A stretch of DNA of 64,000 nt from an uncultured Sutterella sp. (GCA_900538905.1 UPZS01000001.1:62001-126000), one strand, 5' to 3'. Positions 20,877 to 32,006 are shown, counted from the first letter of the stretch. Translations and numbers: made by a program. The notes: generated by a model not told the origin, from the letters alone.

Positions 20877-23452
20877 ATGAGAAGAGAAATGCTCAACCGT
20901 CGTGATTTATTCAAAGTAGCCGGTGCAGCCACCGTGGCTGCCGCCGTTCCTGCCGCAGGCGCTGCGCCTTCAGCCAAAGAAGCAGCCAAGACTGCCGTCA
21001 AAAAATACAAGGGCGGCGTAGTGGCCGGTCCCGTTTTGAAGGGCCAAAACGAACTCAAGCTTTCCCGCACGTTTGAACTCGGCAAGTCCGTTCTGAATGA
21101 CGCCGAAGTGATGAATGCATCGCATTGGGGTGTGTACCGCGTTCACGTCAAGGGCGGCACGATCGAACGCTTGGATCCGGTCGAATTCGATAAGGCACCG
21201 TCGCTGCAGTTGCAGGCAATCGCACAGCAGCCGTACAACGCTGCCCGCATCCGCTACCCGATGGTTCGCAAGAGCTATCTGGAAAAGGGTTACAAAGCCG
21301 GCGGCAAAGGCCGTGGTTCTGAACCCTTCGTTCGTGTCACCTGGGACAAGGCTCTGGAGCTCGTTGCTTCGGAACTCAAGCGCGTTCGTGAAAAGTATGG
21401 CCCCGTGTCGATTTACGGCGGCAGCTACGGCTGGATGAGTGCCGGTAATCTTGGTTCTGCCCGCAACCTGATGCAGCGCGTGCTCAACCTCAATGGCGGT
21501 TTTACCGCCACTACGGCGACTACTCCACGGGTTGTGCACAGGTGATCCTTCCCTATGTGATCGGTTCCAACGGTGTCTACGAACAGCAGACGGCCTGGGA
21601 AGTGCTTGCTGAGAAATGCGAGCTTCTCGTGATGTGGGGTGCCGATCCGACGGTTACCAACGATATCGACTGGGTGACGACCATTCACGAAAACGCCGAA
21701 GGCATGGAAATGGTGAAGAAAGCCGGCGTGCCGGTGATTGCCATCAATCCGCTCAAACCCGACGCAGCCGAATACTTCGGCAAGAACTGTGAATGGATCG
21801 CTCCGAAGCCCGGTACCGATGTGGCCATGATGATCGCAATGGCGCACGAACTCGAAAGCTCCGGCAAGGTGGATCGCGAATTCATCCGTAAGTACACGGT
21901 GGGCTACGATAAGTTCATTGCTTACGTGCTCGGCAAAACCGACGGTGTGGCGAAGACCCCGGCCTGGGCTGAGAAGATCTGTGGTGTTAAGGCCGATGCC
22001 ATCAAGCGTCTGGCTCACCTGATGCGTGAAAAGCGCTCCATGCTGATGGGCGGCTGGGGTATTCAGCGCGCTCAACACGGCGAGCGGGTGCATTGGATGA
22101 TGGTGGTGCTTGCTGCCATGTGCGGCCACATCGGACAGCCCGGCGGCGGCTTCGGCTTCAGCTATCACTACTCCAACGGCGGTGCGGCCACCTCGATGGC
22201 TCTCGCTTTGGGCGGCATTTCCGCTAATCCGAAGGGCGGCAGCGAAGGCCTCTCCTGGGTCGGCGAATCCTTGGCGACCATTCCTTTGGCTCGCTTTACC
22301 GACTGCTTCCTCAATCCTGGAAAGACGATCGACTACAACGGCAAGAAGATTACCTATCCGGACATTCGTCTGGTCTTCTGGTCGGGTGGCAACCCGTTTG
22401 CCCAGCAGGAAGACACCAACGGTCTGATCAAGGCCTGGAAGCGTCCCGAAACAACGATTGTGTGCGACATTGTGTGGACGGCCTCGGCTTGCTTTGCCGA
22501 TATTGTTCTGCCGGCCTGTACGTCACTCGAGCGCGTGGACATCACGTCAATCGGTTCATACTCGAACCTTGGTTATGTTGCCATGCAGCAGGCGATTGAA
22601 CCCCAGTACGAATCGCATTCCGACTTCTGGATCTATCGCGAACTCTCCAAGAAGATGGGCTTTGAAAAAGAGTTCACCGAAGGTTTGGACGAAATGGGCT
22701 GGATCCGTCGCTTTTATGAGAACGCTGCCAAGGAAGCCCGTGTGAACGGCCTGGAAATGCCATCGTTTGAAGAGTTCTGGGCCCGCGGCTACGTTCTCTT
22801 CCCGGTCGATCAGGATGCTCGTCGCTACAACTATCTGGGTGACTTCCGTCGCAACCCGATCGTCAATCCGCTCGGTACCGAATCGGGCAAGATCGAAATC
22901 TTCTCCAAGAAGATCGAAAGCTACAAGTACGACGACTGCCCGGCTCACCCGACTTGGATGGAACCCACGGAATGGCTCGGCGCCAAGATGGCCGAAGAGT
23001 ATCCGTTTGCATTGTTGACGAGCAAGAGCCGCTATCGTTTGCATTCGCAACTCGACAGTACGGCTTCGAACCTGTTTGCGAACGTCGAAGATCGCGAACC
23101 GGTGTGGATTCATCCGGATGCCGCCAAGAAGCTCGGCCTGAAGTCGGGTGATGTGGCTAAGGTCACGAGCCGCCGCGGTTCGGTCCTTGCCGGCGTGATT
23201 GTCACCGATCGTATCCGTCCTGATACCGTGGTGATCCATCACGGCGGCTGGTACAGCCCGGAAGAACCGGGTGAAGAAGGTTCGCTTGACGTGCACGGCT
23301 GCGACAACGTGCTCACCATTGATATTCCTTCGTCGAAACTGTCCTGCGGCAACGTGGCCAATGCGACGCAGGTCAAGATCGAGCGCTGGGACGATGAACT
23401 TGAGCCGATCATGGCTCACGTTCAGCCCAAGACGGAGCGCGCTGACGACTAG
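20877..23452 (+). pseudogene. TorA/DMSO-reductase-type molybdoenzyme, frameshifted
   Basis: Two adjacent frames together encode one enzyme of the TMAO/DMSO/biotin-sulfoxide reductase family (Mo-bisMGD, periplasmic). Part 1 (20877-21545) has a Tat signal (NRRDLFKVAGAATVAA) and the motif IYGGSYGWMSAG near residue 183, whose Ser is the expected molybdenum ligand. Part 2 (reading frame of 21542-23452) continues as HYGDYSTGCAQVILPYVIG and runs to the C-terminal cofactor-binding domain (GGWYSPEE). The frames join at about 21503-21509 (TTTTACCGCCAC): restoring one nucleotide there, for example a G, gives a continuous protein of about 858 aa, a normal family length. No internal stop or other lesion was noticed. 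It may be a recent inactivation, an assembly or sequencing error, or less likely -1 slippage at TTTT. The TorC-like cytochrome gene precedes it. Confidence 0.85.
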
Positions 23453-23502
23453 CGACGAAAGACGCCCGCTTGGTCTGGTGCCGGGCGGGCTGATGAAAAT
23501 TG

Positions 23503-23552
23503 AACGCACGTTCTACTGAACTTTGACGGTTCGGGGAGGACGTGCGTTTTTT
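23503..23552 (+). terminator. Terminator after the TorA-like gene
   Basis: AACGCACGT (23503-23511) pairs with ACGTGCGTT (23540-23548), followed by a T-run. The loop is long (28 nt), but the stem is perfect. The convergent iadA gene ends 16 bp further on. Confidence 0.65.
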
Positions 23553-23568
23553 GCTAACTTGTGATTAA

Positions 23569-24723
23569 TTATTCACTAAAAGGTTCTTTGACGCCAAGAA
23601 CGTCGCCGTGCATCGCGACCTGGCCGCGTGAGACGACTGCAACGATCTGCAGGTTTTGATTGAGAAGCACGGCATTGGCGCAAGCACCGGTTTCCAGACG
23701 CCCCTGATTGGTCAACCCCAGACTGTCGGCGGCGTTGCTGGTAATCAGAGATAGGGCGTCCGACAGCGGGAAACTGAAATCGCGCACCAGTTCCACCATG
23801 GTTTCGTGATTGCGGGCGACTTCGCCTACGGCCTGCCCGACGATATTGCCGTCAGCGTCAAAACGCGGCACCACGCCGTGACCGTCAGACGAAAGGGTGA
23901 TCTGTTCGACTGGAACGCCGCAGGAGACAGCTGCGCTCACGGCTGCAGCCGGATGACCTAGATAACAGGGGCCGTCTGTGGTGATGTCAATGTAGCGATC
24001 AGATGCCCCCATGGCGTAGGCACAGGCGCTTTTAAGTAAGAATTCAGTTCTCGCGCAGTGAGTCGGTCTTAAATGCGTACCGATCGGGAATCCGGAGGCG
24101 GCGATCTCTTCAAAGATGTCAAACGGATTGGGAATTGAGCCCAGGTGGACATGCAACAGACCTTGTTTGTTGACTGTGACAGCAGCCTGACGAATTTGTG
24201 AGAGCATTTCCAAAATGGCCTGAGACGACGGAAAGGACCCGTTGACATCACCCATGGCAAGTTTGGCGCCGAGAACTTCGGAGACAAGCGCGACATCGTC
24301 GGCAACGCTTTGAGTAAGCGTAACAGGCGGATAACGGAAGTTTGATGTGTACATCCATGCCGAAAGTCCGAGAGCTTTGAGTTCGCGTACTTTGGCAAGC
24401 AGATCCGGAAGTTTTCGTGTCATGACATCTGCGCCAAGAACGCCGACGACAGTTGTGATGCCTGCTCGGATGAGCTCACCGGCACTGATGGCCGGCGCTC
24501 GGGTGTCTGGTCCGTTGACGCCGCCTCCGCCCAGAACGTGGGCATGGGCGTCAACGAAGCCCGGTGCCAAAATGAAGCCCGTGGCGTCAATGATGCTTAA
24601 GCCCGGTAGGCTGGCAGAGAGGTTGGGGGCGATGGCGAGGATTTTTTCGCCGACCATCAATACGTCGGTCACACCGAGTTCTTTCGGCGCGAAAACGCAG
24701 GCATTACGGATCAAAATCGCCAT
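23569..24723 (-). CDS. iadA: Isoaspartyl dipeptidase (beta-aspartyl-peptidase)
   Basis: A 384-aa member of the amidohydrolase superfamily that cleaves isoaspartyl dipeptides released from damaged proteins. It aligns along its length with E. coli IadA: APGFVDAHAHVLGGGG (metal-binding HxH), AGITTVVGVLG, LGAKLAMGD (the Lys expected to be carboxylated), LHVHLGS, LRPTHCAR and LSSDGHG (Asp). The ATG at 24723 has AGGAG 8 nt upstream. It is the last of three minus-strand genes after the adenosylhomocysteinase-like and deaminase genes, but a terminator lies just upstream of it, so it may have its own promoter. Confidence 0.88.
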   Translation of the reverse strand: MAILIRNACVFAPKELGVTDVLMVGEKILAIAPNLSASLPGLSIIDATGFILAPGFVDAHAHVLGGGGVNGPDTRAPAISAGELIRAGITTVVGVLGADVMTRKLPDLLAKVRELKALGLSAWMYTSNFRYPPVTLTQSVADDVALVSEVLGAKLAMGDVNGSFPSSQAILEMLSQIRQAAVTVNKQGLLHVHLGSIPNPFDIFEEIAASGFPIGTHLRPTHCARTEFLLKSACAYAMGASDRYIDITTDGPCYLGHPAAAVSAAVSCGVPVEQITLSSDGHGVVPRFDADGNIVGQAVGEVARNHETMVELVRDFSFPLSDALSLITSNAADSLGLTNQGRLETGACANAVLLNQNLQIVAVVSRGQVAMHGDVLGVKEPFSE

Positions 24724-24772
24724 GGTGCGTCTCCTGTACACGATGTCTCTAAGGATAGCGCAGCGCATTAAA

Positions 24773-24793
24773 AAGGCGGCACGTAGCCGCCTT
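24773..24793 (-). terminator. Terminator after the MtaD-like gene
   Basis: Read on the minus strand: AAGGCGGC, loop TACGT, GCCGCCTT, then TTTAATG. It is a perfect 8-bp stem with a short T-run, 25 bp after the deaminase stop and 50 bp before the iadA start. Confidence 0.7.
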
Positions 24794-24817
24794 CGCAGTC
24801 ACAAAAAAGCAAACGAA

Positions 24818-26062
24818 TCAACGACTCAGAACTGATTTGACACTTTCGCGAGCTCGGGTGATCGTCTCTTCAGCGTTCTCGACAACACCGTTTTTCATGA
24901 CGAACTTGCCGTCGCACAGCACGCTATGGATAGCTCGGCTGTCGGTCGCATAGACCCAGTTGCTCGTGAGACTGAAGTTGGGAACAAGACGTTCGTTTTC
25001 AAGGTCTAGGAAAACGGCATCCGCAAGTGCCCCTTCACGAACAACACCGGCGTTAAGACCAGCTGCCTGCGCGCCGTTGCGGGTTGCCCATTGCAAAATT
25101 TCGCCGGCGGGCAGTGTCTCGCTTGTGTAACGGACCTTAGCAAGAAGGGCGGCAAACTTCATTTCTTCGCGCATATCAAGGTTGTTGTTGGAAGCTGTCC
25201 CGTCGGTGCCAAGTGTCAGGCGGCAGCCCTTTTTCATCAGCAAGTCGCTTGCGAAGATGCCCGAAGACAGTTTCATGTTCGAACAAGGGTTGTGAGCGAT
25301 CCAGACACCGCGTTCTTTGAGGATTTCGGCCTCTTCTTCATCAATGTGCACGACGTGGGCGGCAATGACGTTGTCGCCCAATACGCCGATATGGTCAAGC
25401 CAGCGTACCGGACTCATGCCGTGCGCAGCGATGCAGTCTTGTACCTCTTTTTCCGTTTCGGAAACGTGTAGCGTAAGCGTCTGACCGTTGGTTTTGGCGG
25501 CTTCGGCACAGCGCTGCAACAGTTCTCCGCTTACCGTATAGACCGCGTGAGGTGCGACGGCAAGCGAAATACGTCCATTTGTCGGGTCTTTCCAGTTGGC
25601 AAGAAAATCGAGCTGCCGTTTGATTTCGTCTTCGCCCAAGTGATCCATGAGCGTGACGCCAACGGTGGCGCGGATGCCGGCTTCAGCGACGGCACGAACT
25701 GTTTCTTCAGCCATCCAGTACATGTCGCAGAACCAGGTCGTACCGCTACGGATCATTTCCAATGTAGCGAGCTTGGCGCCGGCATAGATGTCTTCGGCAC
25801 GCATCTTGCCTTCAAATGGCCAGATGTGATCGTTGAGCCAGGGAAAGAGCGGAAGGTCGTCGGCGTAACCGCGCAGCAGCGACATTGAGGCATGCGTATG
25901 CGTATTGAAAAAACTTGGCACGATCGCCAAACCGGAAGCGTCGTACGTTTCATTGGCGACGGCATCGGCAGGAGCGTGAAGGTTCTGGAAACGGTTACCG
26001 TTGATCAGAATGTTCGTGACGTTGCCGTCAAGTTGAACGTTACGGATAAGAAGAGAGGACAT
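24818..26062 (-). CDS. MtaD-like 5'-methylthioadenosine/S-adenosylhomocysteine deaminase
   Basis: A 414-aa amidohydrolase of the TrzN/AtzB/SsnA/MtaD group. Motifs: FFNTHTHASMSLLRGYADD (metal HxH and the typical SLLRG), LTLHVSETEKEV (His and Glu), AAHVVHIDEEE (His), HNPCSNMKLSSG and LTLGTDGTASNNNLDM (Asp). The family hydrolyses the 6-amino group of adenosine-type compounds; MtaD acts on methylthioadenosine and S-adenosylhomocysteine. The substrate is inferred from the motifs and from the adjacent adenosylhomocysteinase-like gene, 76 bp upstream on the same strand. Confidence 0.82.
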   Translation of the reverse strand: MSSLLIRNVQLDGNVTNILINGNRFQNLHAPADAVANETYDASGLAIVPSFFNTHTHASMSLLRGYADDLPLFPWLNDHIWPFEGKMRAEDIYAGAKLATLEMIRSGTTWFCDMYWMAEETVRAVAEAGIRATVGVTLMDHLGEDEIKRQLDFLANWKDPTNGRISLAVAPHAVYTVSGELLQRCAEAAKTNGQTLTLHVSETEKEVQDCIAAHGMSPVRWLDHIGVLGDNVIAAHVVHIDEEEAEILKERGVWIAHNPCSNMKLSSGIFASDLLMKKGCRLTLGTDGTASNNNLDMREEMKFAALLAKVRYTSETLPAGEILQWATRNGAQAAGLNAGVVREGALADAVFLDLENERLVPNFSLTSNWVYATDSRAIHSVLCDGKFVMKNGVVENAEETITRARESVKSVLSR

Positions 26063-26138
26063 AGTGAGTTTAAGCGGCCAAAAGATATGTAAAAGGAAAC
26101 AAATGACGACAATAGACAGAAATTGGGTTAAGAAACTG

Positions 26139-27200
26139 CTAAATGTAGTTAAGCTCGTCGGAAATGGTGCCTTTTTCGCGACAGATGGACAAAAGTCGTT
26201 CTTCAGTGGAAGCGTCAGGTTCGATGAGTCCTGCGGGCATTTTTTTCGAGGCTAGGACCACGGCGCCTTCGTTGTGCAAGGCCATGGTGGCGTCAATGTA
26301 CTTCATAAGTGTCGGATCCTTGAGTATGAAGTTAAGCGGACGCTTGGCTTCAAGTACGCGACCGGCAGGAACACCGGCACCGAATTCGTCTTCGACGCCC
26401 ATATTGGCCAAAAGCGCTTTGGAACGGATGAAAACGTCGGCGGGGCAGACGGCTGTGGCTGCGCTGGGAACGCCGGTGGCAGTCACAACGGCGTTAGCTT
26501 GACTGACCGCTTCGGCAATGGCGATACCGTCGGAGGCGTCAATAACGGCGTCGCACAGGACGCGGATGCGATCGGTAATATCGCCGGGACGCGTGACGAC
26601 CGTGATGCGACTGCCGTAGCGGTGCGCGTAGGTGATAAGGCCGCTACCAACTTTGCCGCTGCCGAAAATCACGATGGATTTGCCTTGCCACTGGCTATAG
26701 CCGAGTTGGGCCATAGCCCGGAAATAACTCTCTCCGGTGCCAAGACACGTTTCAATACGTTTGATCCGACCGGAGTCGGCGACATATACGGGACAGGATT
26801 TGTCGGCATATTTTGAGACGCCTGAGCGGGTGAGTTCGACAAAACCGATACGGGGTTTAAGCTCGGCAAAAGCAGCAGCGCAGTCAAGCACGAGATCAAA
26901 CGCGAGGCTTGTCTTGACTTCCTTCGGTTCAACCACGGGGATGCCGACGGAGCGCAGGTAACGGACAACTTCGTTATTGCGAGGCATCACGTCGTCGATG
27001 CCGACGGTTAGTTCAGCGCCGGCCGCCAGAAGGACAGCGTGTTTTGCGAGCGTGTTTTCAAACACGGGAGTTGCGTCAAGAATCCGCAGACCGGCCAAAG
27101 GCCGCGTATTTTTCCAAACTTCGAATTGGTTAAGTAAGACCGGGTATTCGTTCGAAGCGTAGGCCTGAGCCACGCGAGAGGCGAGAATGTCGGAAAGCAT
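26139..27200 (-). CDS. Divergent adenosylhomocysteinase-like NAD-binding protein
   Basis: A 353-aa protein with the overall arrangement of S-adenosylhomocysteine hydrolase: an N-terminal substrate-domain segment (FENTLAKHAVLLAAGAELTV), a linker (RIGFVELTRSGVSKYAD) and a Rossmann domain (IVIFGSGKVGSG near residue 190, later VTATGVPSA). It is shorter than true SahH (430-470 aa). In the segment that in SahH reads NDSVTKSKFDNLYGCRESL, this protein has ADSGRIKRIETCLGTGESY, so the catalytic Asp, Asn and Cys positions are changed, while the Glu of the VELTRSG segment remains. The reaction is therefore uncertain. The start at the ATG 27200 removes 54 unlikely residues, though its ribosome site is weak. 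It is the first gene of the deaminase operon. Confidence 0.75.
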   Translation of the reverse strand: MLSDILASRVAQAYASNEYPVLLNQFEVWKNTRPLAGLRILDATPVFENTLAKHAVLLAAGAELTVGIDDVMPRNNEVVRYLRSVGIPVVEPKEVKTSLAFDLVLDCAAAFAELKPRIGFVELTRSGVSKYADKSCPVYVADSGRIKRIETCLGTGESYFRAMAQLGYSQWQGKSIVIFGSGKVGSGLITYAHRYGSRITVVTRPGDITDRIRVLCDAVIDASDGIAIAEAVSQANAVVTATGVPSAATAVCPADVFIRSKALLANMGVEDEFGAGVPAGRVLEAKRPLNFILKDPTLMKYIDATMALHNEGAVVLASKKMPAGLIEPDASTEERLLSICREKGTISDELNYI

Positions 27201-27272
27201 GACGGCACGTATGTATGAAAAAGAATGGTGCAGAGGCCTGGAGGCGCTCAGCTCGGATTGTAGCGGGCAAAG

Positions 27273-27300
27273 TGAACGTTGAAGGCGTCGATGAACGTTG
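27273..27300. repeat. Direct repeat between the divergent SahH-like gene and rpsL
   Basis: TGAACGTTG occurs twice, at 27273-27281 and 27292-27300, with a 19-bp period. It lies just upstream of the str promoter and of the minus-strand gene, in an otherwise gene-free 311-bp gap. It might be a regulator site; nothing else supports this. Confidence 0.35.
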
Positions 27301-27330
27301 GCCGAACGAATGTCCGAAAGAGCTAATCCC

Positions 27331-27359
27331 TTGACATTATTCAAAAAACAAGAGAAAAT
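27331..27359 (+). promoter_or_regulatory. Promoter of the str operon
   Basis: A consensus TTGACA (27331-27336), 17-bp A-rich spacer, and GAAAAT (27354-27359) lie about 150 bp upstream of rpsL in the 311-bp divergent gap. The leader that follows shows no gene. Confidence 0.65.
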
Positions 27360-27511
27360 CACAGCCTTTTCCGGGAAAGCATTCGTCGGAGGGGGTCGTT
27401 TGCGCTTGCAAAGGACGCTTTTTCGTCGTTCGTTTTCATTGTGAAAAGACTTTTATCACCAGCAACAACCGATGGATTTATCCGTCGGTCTTTTTAAGAA
27501 GAACGGACAAT

Positions 27512-27889
27512 ATGCCCACTATTAACCAGCTTGTGCGCAAGCCTCGTGAGCTTACGCGCGAAAAGAGCAAGAGCCCTGCTCTTAAGAACTGCCCGCAGAA
27601 GCGCGGCGTTTGCACCAAGGTCTACACGACCACCCCGAAGAAGCCGAACTCGGCTCTTCGTAAGGTTGCCAAGGTGCGTCTGACCAACGGCTTTGAAGTG
27701 ATTTCCTACATCGGCGGCGAAGGCCATAACCTGCAGGAACACTCCGTGGTTCTCATCCGCGGCGGCCGTGTGAAGGACTTGCCCGGTGTGCGTTACCACA
27801 TCGTGCGCGGTTCCCTCGACACCCAGGGCGTCAAGGACCGTAAGCAGGCTCGTTCCAAGTACGGCGCCAAGCGCCCGAAGGCAGCGTAA
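27512..27889 (+). CDS. rpsL: 30S ribosomal protein S12
   Basis: A 125-aa decoding-centre protein. It begins [13 protein letters not shown]. The streptomycin-related loops are wild type: [11 protein letters not shown] with Lys near position 43 and [13 protein letters not shown] with Lys near 88. It is the first gene of the str operon. Confidence 0.99.
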   Translation: MPTINQLVRKPRELTREKSKSPALKNCPQKRGVCTKVYTTTPKKPNSALRKVAKVRLTNGFEVISYIGGEGHNLQEHSVVLIRGGRVKDLPGVRYHIVRGSLDTQGVKDRKQARSKYGAKRPKAA

Positions 27890-28042
27890 TTCGCGGCGAC
27901 AGATTGTCAGCCGTGTACGGACGGTCCCGCTGTTAAAAGGACCGAGTAAGTCGCAGCCCGCGTGTGTGCTGCATTGTGAAGCGGTCAACTAAGAAACGAA
28001 AGACCGCATTTAAATGACTGAAGACAACGAAAGAGGAAAAAA
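27890..28042 (+). promoter_or_regulatory. rpsL-rpsG intercistronic region
   Basis: A 153-bp gap without a gene. It contains a CGGTCC...GGACCG hairpin (around 27922-27944). In E. coli, S7 binds the rpsL-rpsG intercistronic RNA for feedback control; this region is the positional equivalent, but sequence similarity was not tested. Confidence 0.35.
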
Positions 28043-28513
28043 ATGCCCCGTCGTCGCGAAGTACCCAAACGTGAAATTTTGCCGGATCCGAAGTTCGGCA
28101 GCGTTGAGATCTCCAAGTTCATCAACGTGATCATGCTCGATGGCAAGAAGGCCGTCGCCGAACGCATCGTCTACGGTGCGCTGCAGCAGATTGAAGAAAA
28201 GACCGGTAAGAACGCTCTCGAAGTGTTCCAGACCGCACTCAACAACGTCCGTCCGCTCGTGGAAGTGAAGAGCCGCCGTATCGGTGGCGCCAACTACCAG
28301 GTGCCCGTTGAAGTGCGTCCGGTTCGCCGTATGGCTTTGGCAATGCGCTGGCTGCGTGAAAGCGCCAAGTCGCGTTCCGAAAAGTCCATGCCCCAACGCT
28401 TGGCTGGTGAGCTGTTGGATGCTGCTGAAGGCCGCGGCGGCGCTATGAAGAAGCGTGACGAAGTCCATCGTATGGCTGAAGCCAACAAGGCCTTCTCTCA
28501 CTTCCGCTTCTAA
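28043..28513 (+). CDS. rpsG: 30S ribosomal protein S7
   Basis: A 156-aa primary 16S rRNA-binding protein of the 30S head. It begins [20 protein letters not shown] and includes [16 protein letters not shown] and the C-terminal [11 protein letters not shown]. The ribosome site is AAGAGGA. It is followed by fusA after 63 bp. Confidence 0.99.
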   Translation: MPRRREVPKREILPDPKFGSVEISKFINVIMLDGKKAVAERIVYGALQQIEEKTGKNALEVFQTALNNVRPLVEVKSRRIGGANYQVPVEVRPVRRMALAMRWLRESAKSRSEKSMPQRLAGELLDAAEGRGGAMKKRDEVHRMAEANKAFSHFRF

Positions 28514-28576
28514 TACATCGATTAACAATGAGGTGTTGCCGATTGTGGCGGCACCTCGCTTACGAAGAGAATAGTC

Positions 28577-30679
28577 ATGGCTCGTACTACCCCGATTTCG
28601 CGCTATCGCAATATCGGCATTTCTGCCCACATCGATGCGGGCAAGACCACGACGACCGAACGCATCCTGTTCTTTACCGGCGTCAACCACAAGTTGGGCG
28701 AAGTGCACGACGGTGCCGCCACCATGGACTGGATGGAACAGGAACAGGAACGCGGCATCACGATTACGTCCGCCGCTACGACCTGCTTCTGGCGCGGTAT
28801 GGACATGCAGTTCCAGCCGCATCGTCTGAACATCATCGACACCCCGGGGCACGTGGACTTCACGGTTGAAGTGGAACGCTCCATGCGCGTGCTCGACGGC
28901 GCTGTGATGGTTTACTGCGCTGTGGGCGGCGTTCAGCCCCAGTCTGAAACGGTCTGGCGTCAGGCCAACAAGTACAAGGTGCCTCGCATCGCGTTCGTCA
29001 ACAAGATGGACCGTACCGGTGCCAACTTCTTCAAGGTCGTTGACCAGATGAAGACCCGTCTGAAGGGCAATCCCTGCCCCGTCGTGATCCCGATCGGCGC
29101 GGAAGACCAGTTCAAGGGCGTTGTCGATCTGATCAAGATGAAGGGCATCATTTGGGACGATGCCAGCCAGGGTACCAAGTTTGAATACATCGACATTCCT
29201 GCCGATCTCGTCGATACGGCCAACGAATGGCGTGAAAAGCTCGTCGAAACGGCTGCCGAAGCCAGCGAAGAGCTGATGAACAAATACCTCGAAGAAGGCG
29301 AACTCACGGAAGCTGAAATCGTCAAGGGCTTGCGCGCCCGCACGATTGCCGGCGAAGTGCAGCCGATGTTCTGCGGTTCGTCCTTCAAGAACAAGGGCGT
29401 GCAGCGTATGCTCGACGGAGTTATCGAACTGTTGCCGTCTCCGGTTGACATTCCTCCGGTTCCGGGCTTTGACCTCAACGACAACGAAGTCACCCGCGAA
29501 GCTAGCGACGATGCTCCGTTCTCCGCGCTCGCTTTTAAGATCATGACCGACCCGTATGTCGGCCAGCTCACCTTCTTGCGCGTTTACTCCGGCATTCTGA
29601 AGTCTGGCGAAACCGTTCTGAACTCCGTGAAGAACAAGAAGGAACGTATCGGTCGTTTGCTGCAGATGCATGCCAACGAACGTAAGGAAATCACTGAAGC
29701 CGAAGCTGGTGACATCGCCGCTGCTGTCGGTCTGAAGGACGTGACCACGGGTGATACGCTCTGCGACATCGCTCAGCCGATTATCCTCGAACGCATGGAA
29801 TTCCCGGAACCGGTTATCAGCCAGGCCGTGGAACCCAAGACCAAGGCCGACCAGGAAAAGATGGCTCTCGCTTTGGGTCGTTTGGCTCGCGAAGATCCTT
29901 CCTTCCGTGTTCGTACCGACGAGGAATCCGGCCAGACGATTATTTCCGGTATGGGCGAGCTGCACCTCGAAATTCTCGTCGACCGTATGCGTCGTGAATT
30001 CAACGTGGAAGCAACCGTTGGTCGTCCGCAGGTGGCCTATCGCGAAACGATTCGTTCCGTGGTCGAAAACGCCGAATGCAAGTTTGCCAAGCAGTCCGGC
30101 GGTCGCGGCCAGTACGGTCACGTTGTGCTCAAGCTCGAGCCGATGGAACCGGGTAAGGGCTTCGAATTCGTTGACGCCATTAAGGGCGGCGTGGTTCCGC
30201 GTGAATACATCCCGGCCGTTGAAAAGGGTGTGGAAGATACGCTCAAGGCTGGTGTGCTCGCCGGTTACCCGGTTGTGGACGTCAAGGTGACGTTGCACTT
30301 CGGTTCCTATCACGAAGTCGACTCGAACGAAAATGCCTTCCGTATGGCTGCTTCCATGGCATTCAAGGACGGCATGCGCAAGGCCAACCCCGTGCTGCTC
30401 GAACCGATCATGAAGGTCGAAGTCGAAACGCCGGAAGAAAAGATGGGCGACGTGATGGGCGACCTTTCGTCCCGCCGCGGCGTCATCCAGGGTATGGACG
30501 ATCTCCCCGGTGGCGGCAAGGCTATTCGTTGCGAAGTGCCGTTGGCTGAAATGTTCGGTTACTCCACGACGCTGCGCTCCCTCACCCAGGGTCGTGCAAC
30601 GTACACGATGGAATTCGATCACTACGCTGAAGCTCCGAAGAACGTGGCCGACGCTGTGATCGCCGAAAAGACCAAGTAA
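28577..30679 (+). CDS. fusA: Elongation factor G
   Basis: A 700-aa translocase GTPase. G motifs: [15 protein letters not shown], the switch I region with [24 protein letters not shown] and [10 protein letters not shown]. Domains II to V follow, with [14 protein letters not shown] in domain III/IV and a C-terminal [14 protein letters not shown]. The length matches the family. It sits between rpsG and the second tuf. Confidence 0.99.
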   Translation: MARTTPISRYRNIGISAHIDAGKTTTTERILFFTGVNHKLGEVHDGAATMDWMEQEQERGITITSAATTCFWRGMDMQFQPHRLNIIDTPGHVDFTVEVERSMRVLDGAVMVYCAVGGVQPQSETVWRQANKYKVPRIAFVNKMDRTGANFFKVVDQMKTRLKGNPCPVVIPIGAEDQFKGVVDLIKMKGIIWDDASQGTKFEYIDIPADLVDTANEWREKLVETAAEASEELMNKYLEEGELTEAEIVKGLRARTIAGEVQPMFCGSSFKNKGVQRMLDGVIELLPSPVDIPPVPGFDLNDNEVTREASDDAPFSALAFKIMTDPYVGQLTFLRVYSGILKSGETVLNSVKNKKERIGRLLQMHANERKEITEAEAGDIAAAVGLKDVTTGDTLCDIAQPIILERMEFPEPVISQAVEPKTKADQEKMALALGRLAREDPSFRVRTDEESGQTIISGMGELHLEILVDRMRREFNVEATVGRPQVAYRETIRSVVENAECKFAKQSGGRGQYGHVVLKLEPMEPGKGFEFVDAIKGGVVPREYIPAVEKGVEDTLKAGVLAGYPVVDVKVTLHFGSYHEVDSNENAFRMAASMAFKDGMRKANPVLLEPIMKVEVETPEEKMGDVMGDLSSRRGVIQGMDDLPGGGKAIRCEVPLAEMFGYSTTLRSLTQGRATYTMEFDHYAEAPKNVADAVIAEKTK

Positions 30680-30760
30680 TTTGAAAAACGGATCGGGAGT
30701 AAAATAAAAAAAGTTTTCTTCCGATCCAACCTTTTATCTAAGAAGGACACAAGACCTAAA

Positions 30761-31951
<1,191 letters not shown>

Positions 31952-31973
31952 TTGCCAAAAATTGTTCGAACAT

Positions 31974-32001
31974 ACTGAAAGAAAATAAAAATTTTTTCAG
32001 T
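31974..32001 (+). terminator. Weak terminator after the second tuf
   Basis: ACTGAAA (31974-31980) and TTTCAGT (31995-32001) with an A/T-rich extension form an AT-rich hairpin before the S10 promoter. It has low GC and no external T-run, so it is weak. Confidence 0.35.
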
Positions 32002-32006
32002 GACCC

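Noticed and set aside
21495-21512. Programmed -1 frameshifting to make the TorA-like enzyme
   Set aside because: There is a TTTT run where tRNA-Phe might slip, but no X-XXY-YYZ heptamer in the right frame and no known use in this family. A lost base is simpler.
28010-30622. An 870-codon minus-strand frame across fusA and rpsG
   Set aside because: Antisense shadow of biased genes; it runs through two separate real genes and has no ribosome site or domain.
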